Part shown: positions 6,801 through 9,437 of the stretch, piece by piece
Layout of the letters: each line of letters starts with the position of its first letter
Position numbering within the stretch: position 1 is the first letter of the stretch
Assembly (NCBI GenBank): GCA_029051835.1
Contig: JAIDKJ010000227.1
Coordinates: 1-9,437 of the forward strand
From: Paramuribaculum sp.
GTDB lineage: Bacteria; Bacteroidota; Bacteroidia; Bacteroidales; Muribaculaceae
Direction: 5' to 3'
DNA: 9,437 bases
Translations under genes and position numbers: made by a program
The notes under the pieces: generated by a model
What the model was told of the DNA's origin: nothing
The model's database searches: none
What the model saw: the letters and a program-made list of their open reading frames with translations, nothing else

Positions 6801-6949
6801 GCACCGGAGTGTTCTTCGGCATGGGAGTGGCCATAACGGTGGGCATAGTGTTCGTGCCGTTCTTCTTCGTGGCGGTCAACAGGCTTTTCAACCGTAGCCG
6901 CCGTCCGAAAGCCGTGGAGGCTCCTGATAAGTCTGATGGTGAAAACTAA
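3815..6949 (+). CDS. RND efflux pump, inner-membrane permease of the HAE1 (AcrB/MexB) family
   Basis: This complete 1044-residue, twelve-helix antiporter would use the proton gradient to drive substrates from the periplasm or membrane into the adaptor-channel assembly. It opens with MRRNFFLDHPVFSIVVS (AcrB-type first helix), then the QYPQIVPP and ASYPGADA porter motifs. TM4 carries LAIGIVVDDAIVVVENVDR with the proton-relay pair D408/D409. The second half repeats the design: LAALYESWSVPL near TM8, then GLVAKNAILIVEFAKE with K933, and RFRPIVMTS with R965 and T970, matching AcrB K940, R971 and T978. The docking-domain motif SIYVNDFN is at about 748-755. All proton-relay residues are present, so it should be active. 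The drug-pocket phenylalanines of AcrB are absent (see findings), so its substrates probably differ. It starts one base after the adaptor stop and ends 16 bases before the outer-membrane factor. Confidence 0.96.
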   Translation: MRRNFFLDHPVFSIVVSIVIFIVGLIGLVMLPVDQYPQIVPPVVKITASYPGADAMTVTQAVATPIEQELNGTPGMIYMSSSSSNSGGFSALVTFDIDVDPELAAVDIQNRIKKAEARLPAEVVQNGISVSKETASRLMTITVMSDDPKFDEVYLSNYTTLNVIDPIRRIPGVGSVSSVGSRYYAMQIWVEPDKLANLGLTVKDVQNALKDQNRESAAGTLGQAPMTEIDVTMPIIARGRLSTVEEFEDIVLRAGNDGSMIRLRDVARISLEASSYATESGINGGNAAVININMLPGSNAMEVAEAVKREMEVIARGFPSGITYGIPFDMTTYIEQSIHHVYRTFFEALLLVIAVVFLSLQNWRATLIPVIAVPISLVGTFGVMLIFGFSLNMLTLLGLILAIGIVVDDAIVVVENVDRIMNSEKISAFEATAKAMKNLGSALVAMSLVLCAVFVPVSFLPGITGQLYRQFTVTIAVSVVISTVVALTLSPVMCAKLLRPSHGRKAKIFRRINLWLLRGNRFYGRAIARTLSHPRRMYAAFGLALVFIYLMNSLMPRSFMSQDDQGYFNVELELPEGATIERTREVTERAMDYLLADPDVEYVLNVTGSSPRVGSNQAHSQLTVILKPWGERKSGDIAEVRNRVHNALSAYPECKVYVFSPSIIPGLGTSGGFEMVLEARADASYADLQSAVDTLKLYASKASAIADLSTSMQADIPQLYFDVDRDRAKMLGIPVSDIFSTMKAFTGSIYVNDFNMFNRIYRVYIQADAPYRARRENIDLFFVKSADGTMVPVSSLGTSNYTTGPGTIGRFNMFNAATVSGEAAHGYSTGEAMDALEDIVRKHLPDNIGVEWSGLSYQQKHESGNTGLVLGLVFLFVFLFLAALYESWSVPLAVILSLPIAGVGAYLGIWICGLENNIYFQIGLVMLVGLVAKNAILIVEFAKEETDRGVDAVRAALNAARLRFRPIVMTSLAFMLGLVPLVIASGPGSGARRDIGTGVFFGMGVAITVGIVFVPFFFVAVNRLFNRSRRPKAVEAPDKSDGEN

Positions 6950-6965
6950 TTTTTGAGATTTACTT

Positions 6966-8345
6966 ATGAAATATATAGTTCCGACTTTTGTTGCCGCAGC
7001 GATGCTCGCCGCTTCGTGCTCCGGCACCAAAAATCTCGCAAAGCCCGACCTTGACATGCCCGAGGCATACGTGGCCGGAGATACTGCCGCAGTCGACTCT
7101 CAGTCGATAGCCGACATCAACTGGTGGGAATTCTATGCCGATTCCACGCTGACGAAGATCATGAGGATAGCGCTCGACAACAACCGCGACATCCTCAAGG
7201 CTGCCGCCCGCGTTGAACAGTCGCGCCATCTTTATGGCGTGGCAGTGGCCGAGATGTGGCCTCAGGTGGGTGTCAATGTGGCCTACAGCTATGAAACCAA
7301 CAAGTACAATGGCGGAGAGCTGACCAAGGATCCGGAGCATGATCTGAAGCTGCCGATATCGTGGGAGGTGAATCTCTGGGGATCGATGATCCACGCCAAG
7401 GATGCCGGAAAGGCACGCTATGCGGCGTCGGTGGAGGATTACAGGGCTATGCGCATGACGGTGATAGCCGAGGTGGCTACGGCCTATTTCAGGCTACTCT
7501 CGCTTGAAAACGAGCTTGAGATCGTAAGGCGCACTCTGCTGACGCGTCAGGAGTCGCTCGAGCAGGCACGATTGCGGTTTGAGGGCGGACTGACTTCCGA
7601 AACCGTCTATCAGCAGGCCAAGGTGGAGTATTCTACCACGGCGTCGCTGATTCCCGCCCTGGAGTTGCAGGTCAATGCCATGCGCAACACCCTGACGACT
7701 CTCATGGGTGAGTATCCCCGCGAGGTGTTCGACCGCCGTCAGACTCTCTTTGGAGCGGAGATGCCGGCCGAACTGCCGGCCGGAGTGCCCTCCGACCTGC
7801 TCCGTCGCCGTCCCGACCTGCGGGCGGCCGAGATGCGCCTCAAGGCGGCCATGGCCGATGTGGGCGTGAGCTACGCCGACCGTTTTCCCTCGCTGCGCAT
7901 AGGGTTTACCCCCGGTCTGGAGAATGACGGGCTGAAGGATTTCTTCAAGTCGCCGTTCACCTATACCCTCGCCCAGATCACTGGTCCGATATTTGATTTC
8001 GGACGCAAGAAGCGCAAATATCAGGCTATGATCGCGGCCTACGACCAGAGCCGTCTCGACTACGAGAAGGCCGTCATAAGCGCTTTTGCGGAGGTCAACA
8101 CTTCGATAGTGGCCTACAACAAGTATCACGACAACTACCGCGTGAAGGTGGATCTCCGCGATGCAGCCGCCAAGTATGTGAAACTCGCATGGCTGCAATA
8201 CCGTGGCGGCACGCTCAACTATATCGACGTGCTCGACGCCCAGCGCCGTTACTTCGAGGCGCAGATAGGGGTCAGCAACGCTCTGCGCGACGAATATCTC
8301 GCGCTGATCAATCTCTACAAGGCTCTTGGCGGGGGCTGGAGCTGA
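6966..8345 (+). CDS. RND efflux outer-membrane factor, NodT/OprM family lipoprotein
   Basis: This 459-residue TolC-like protein would be the outer-membrane duct of the tripartite pump. The N-terminus (MKYIVPTFVAAAMLAASC) is a lipoprotein signal with the lipid-modified Cys at residue 18. The mature protein shows the internal duplication of the family: INWWEFYADSTLTKIMRIAL (51-70) opens repeat one, with an amphipathic helix (about 75-95), the first beta segment (VGVNVAYSY), SWEVNLWG (132-139) and long helices to about 245. The signature LPAGVPSDLLRRRPDLRAAE region (270-289) starts repeat two, followed by FTYTLAQITGPIFDFGRKK (331-349) and QYRGGTLNYIDVLDAQR (411-427), and the protein ends in ALGGGWS. 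Length and motif order are normal. It is the third gene of the operon, 16 bases after the pump, and a strong hairpin follows 41 bases after its stop. Confidence 0.95.
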   Translation: MKYIVPTFVAAAMLAASCSGTKNLAKPDLDMPEAYVAGDTAAVDSQSIADINWWEFYADSTLTKIMRIALDNNRDILKAAARVEQSRHLYGVAVAEMWPQVGVNVAYSYETNKYNGGELTKDPEHDLKLPISWEVNLWGSMIHAKDAGKARYAASVEDYRAMRMTVIAEVATAYFRLLSLENELEIVRRTLLTRQESLEQARLRFEGGLTSETVYQQAKVEYSTTASLIPALELQVNAMRNTLTTLMGEYPREVFDRRQTLFGAEMPAELPAGVPSDLLRRRPDLRAAEMRLKAAMADVGVSYADRFPSLRIGFTPGLENDGLKDFFKSPFTYTLAQITGPIFDFGRKKRKYQAMIAAYDQSRLDYEKAVISAFAEVNTSIVAYNKYHDNYRVKVDLRDAAAKYVKLAWLQYRGGTLNYIDVLDAQRRYFEAQIGVSNALRDEYLALINLYKALGGGWS

Positions 8346-8386
8346 GTTGGCAGCGTGGCGGCGACAGGAGTCGCTAAGCAATATCA

Positions 8387-8424
8387 AAGGCGCTGTGTCG
8401 GTTGGAATTACGACACAGCGCCTT
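8387..8424. terminator. Bidirectional terminator between convergent genes
   Basis: A 14-bp perfect stem (arms 8387-8400 and 8411-8424, core GGCGCTGTGTCG / CGACACAGCGCC) closes a 10-base loop. It lies in the 122-base gap between the convergent outer-membrane factor (+) and ferritin (-) genes. On each strand the stem begins with AA and ends with TT, followed by moderately T-rich sequence, so it can serve both transcripts. Its 9-bp core arms equal those of the hairpin at 2337-2365. Confidence 0.8.
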
Positions 8425-8467
8425 CGCTTTAGGGTGCTGTTATATCAGCGTATGCGTCTGACCGGCA

Positions 8468-8986
8468 TCACTCGGCCGCGAGGATCGAGGGAGCGGTGTA
8501 GGTGCGCGCTGCCAGTTCCTGGTCGAGCATGTAGAGTCCCATGCCGTTGTCGCCCACGAGCTTGAATTTGTCGATGAGCGTGCGGCAGTTGTCCTCCTCC
8601 TCAACCTGCTCCGACACGAACCATGCCAGACGGTCGCGTGTGGCATAGTCTTTCTCCTGTTCGGCCAGTGCGAAGAGATCGTTGATGAGGGCGGTCACCT
8701 TGTTTTCATGCTGCAGTGTGTGCTCGAACGCTGCCAGAGGCGACTCCCATTCGGTAGGCACCGCGTCGATAGGCTTGAGCGTCACGCGCCCGCCACGCTG
8801 ATTGATGTAGTTCATGAATATCTGGGCATGGGCCTGCTCCTCTTTGAACTGTATCGCAAACCAGTTGGCTATGCCGTTGCGTCCTTCGGCCTGAAAGTGC
8901 ATCGACATCGAAAGATACAGGTAGGCCGACCACAGTTCGGCGTTGATCTGGGCGTTGAGTGCGTCCTGAATTTTGTTGTTCAGCAT
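8468..8986 (-). CDS. ftnA: Bacterial non-haem ferritin
   Basis: This 172-residue four-helix protein oxidises Fe(II) and stores it as a ferric mineral inside a 24-subunit cytoplasmic shell. Residue numbers match Escherichia coli FtnA closely. E17 (INAE), E50 and H53 (KEEQAHA, 48-54), E94 (LQHENK), Q127 and E130 (SEQVEEE, 125-131) supply the dinuclear ferroxidase centre, with Y24 nearby. E49, E126 and E129 supply the third iron site (site C) known in prokaryotic ferritins. There is no Met haem-ligand pattern to suggest bacterioferritin, and the length excludes mini-ferritins (Dps). The start ATG (complement of 8984-8986) follows an A-rich leader. The gene lies 78 bases downstream of yidC on the same strand; whether it has its own promoter or is read from yidC is unclear, since no clear promoter or terminator is seen between them. 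Confidence 0.95.
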   Translation of the reverse strand: MLNNKIQDALNAQINAELWSAYLYLSMSMHFQAEGRNGIANWFAIQFKEEQAHAQIFMNYINQRGGRVTLKPIDAVPTEWESPLAAFEHTLQHENKVTALINDLFALAEQEKDYATRDRLAWFVSEQVEEEDNCRTLIDKFKLVGDNGMGLYMLDQELAARTYTAPSILAAE

Positions 8987-9064
8987 TTTATTGTCGTTTT
9001 TTAGAGAGTTTCTGTTGAAGATTAAACGAAATCCGTTTGTTGTGGTTCCGGCTTTCGGGCGGGT
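8987..9064 (-). other. 78-base yidC-ferritin spacer, A-rich leader before ferritin
   Basis: On the minus strand the spacer runs from the yidC stop through a GC-rich part, then TTTCGTTTAATCTTC and an A-rich leader (CTAAAAAACGACAATAAA) before the ferritin ATG. TAATCTTC is only a partial match to TAnnTTTG and has no TTTG element at the right distance. I see no convincing hairpin with a U-tract and no Fur-like dyad. Confidence 0.35.
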
Positions 9065-9437
9065 TTAACGGCGTTTGCCTCCTCCACGGCGCTGCTGCTC
9101 GCGGAGCATGGCCTGCTGCTGTTTCTGCGCTTCTTCGAGCTTGGTGGCCCAGAATCCTTTCTTGCGGGGTTTCTTGGCGTTCTCACGCATGGTGGCACGC
9201 ACCTTCTCCTCGTCGACAAACTTGCGGAAGAGGTAGGTCTGCAGGATGGTGATGAGCAGGAAGAGGAAGTAGTAGCAGCTCAGTCCGGCGGCGTAGTTGT
9301 TGAAGAAAAACAGGAACATCACCGGCATCAGATACATCATCCATTTCATGCCGGGCATGGAGTTGCCTCCGGGCTGCGACTGCATGTTGATATGGGTGTA
9401 GATGATGTTGCCCACTGTCATGAGCAGACAGAAGCGG
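9065..9437 (-). CDS. yidC: Membrane protein insertase YidC (Oxa1/Alb3 family), C-terminal part
   Basis: The final 123 codons are in the window; the gene continues beyond base 9437 at its 5' side. The fragment begins RFCLLMTVGNIIYTHINMQ, followed by SMPGMKWMMYLMPVMFLFFF (a transmembrane helix), NNYAAGLSCYYF and LLITILQTYLFRKFV (another helix). This is the conserved Oxa1-family end with the MKWMMYLMPVMFLF and FNNYAAGLS signatures typical of Bacteroidales YidC. The last 45 or so residues form a basic cytoplasmic tail (KKPRKKG, EEAQKQQQAMLREQ, RRGGGKRR) of the kind that contacts the ribosome. YidC inserts and folds inner-membrane proteins alone or with SecYEG. An ATG at complement 9419-9421 is internal, not the start. 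The missing part should include the large periplasmic domain of the roughly 600-residue Bacteroidales proteins and the hydrophilic-groove arginine. Confidence 0.95.
   Translation of the reverse strand, partial: RFCLLMTVGNIIYTHINMQSQPGGNSMPGMKWMMYLMPVMFLFFFNNYAAGLSCYYFLFLLITILQTYLFRKFVDEEKVRATMRENAKKPRKKGFWATKLEEAQKQQQAMLREQQRRGGGKRR

Noticed and set aside
8326..8565. Small + strand open frames across the outer-membrane factor end and the terminator.
   Set aside because: They run through the terminator hairpin and into antisense of ferritin, and have no recognisable features.
1..9437. A defence system, prophage, insertion sequence or other mobile element.
   Set aside because: No transposase, integrase, terminal repeats, nuclease or phage proteins are encoded, and all genes have normal lengths for core or common accessory functions.

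Overview
The window looks like a chromosomal segment of a GC-rich member of the Bacteroidales. The evidence is a GIN-domain (DUF2807) protein of the Bacteroidetes type, an ECF sigma factor with a non-ZAS anti-sigma-like partner, a NodT-type lipoprotein outer-membrane factor, and a YidC C-terminus with the lineage-typical spacing and basic tail. High GC combined with frequent ATA isoleucine codons suggests a Muribaculaceae-like gut organism, but that family assignment is a guess.

Layout. (1) Positions 1-2212, + strand: the C-terminal part of a GIN-domain envelope protein, then a tight cassette of ECF sigma factor, single-pass membrane protein (putative anti-sigma factor) and a secreted protein with eight Ala-rich heptads. 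The last three genes appear joined by 4-base start/stop overlaps. (2) Positions 2213-2550: a 338-base gap with a strong hairpin (likely terminator of the sigma cassette) and presumably the promoter of the next operon. (3) Positions 2551-8345, + strand: a complete tripartite RND efflux operon in the order membrane-fusion adaptor, HAE1-type inner-membrane pump, outer-membrane factor. (4) Positions 8346-8467: a convergent gap with a 14-bp perfect stem acting as a probable bidirectional terminator. (5) Positions 8468-9437, - strand: a ferritin with complete ferroxidase residues and the C-terminal fifth of the YidC membrane insertase, which runs off the window.

How the parts work together. The adaptor, pump and outer-membrane factor would form one proton-driven channel spanning both membranes. 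The sigma cassette reads as a regulator, its membrane-bound restraint and an exported effector or sensor of unknown function. Nothing in the sequence shows that this sigma factor controls the efflux operon. No efflux repressor of the TetR or MarR type lies in the window.

Most of the window is ordinary. The points most worth a second look are the same 9-bp hairpin arms bracketing the efflux operon, the Ala-heptad protein in the sigma cassette, the absence of all six AcrB-type phenylalanines in the pump's drug pocket, and a perfect Shine-Dalgarno sequence in front of the pump gene in a phylum that rarely uses them. I see no mobile element, tRNA, rRNA, CRISPR array or defence system.
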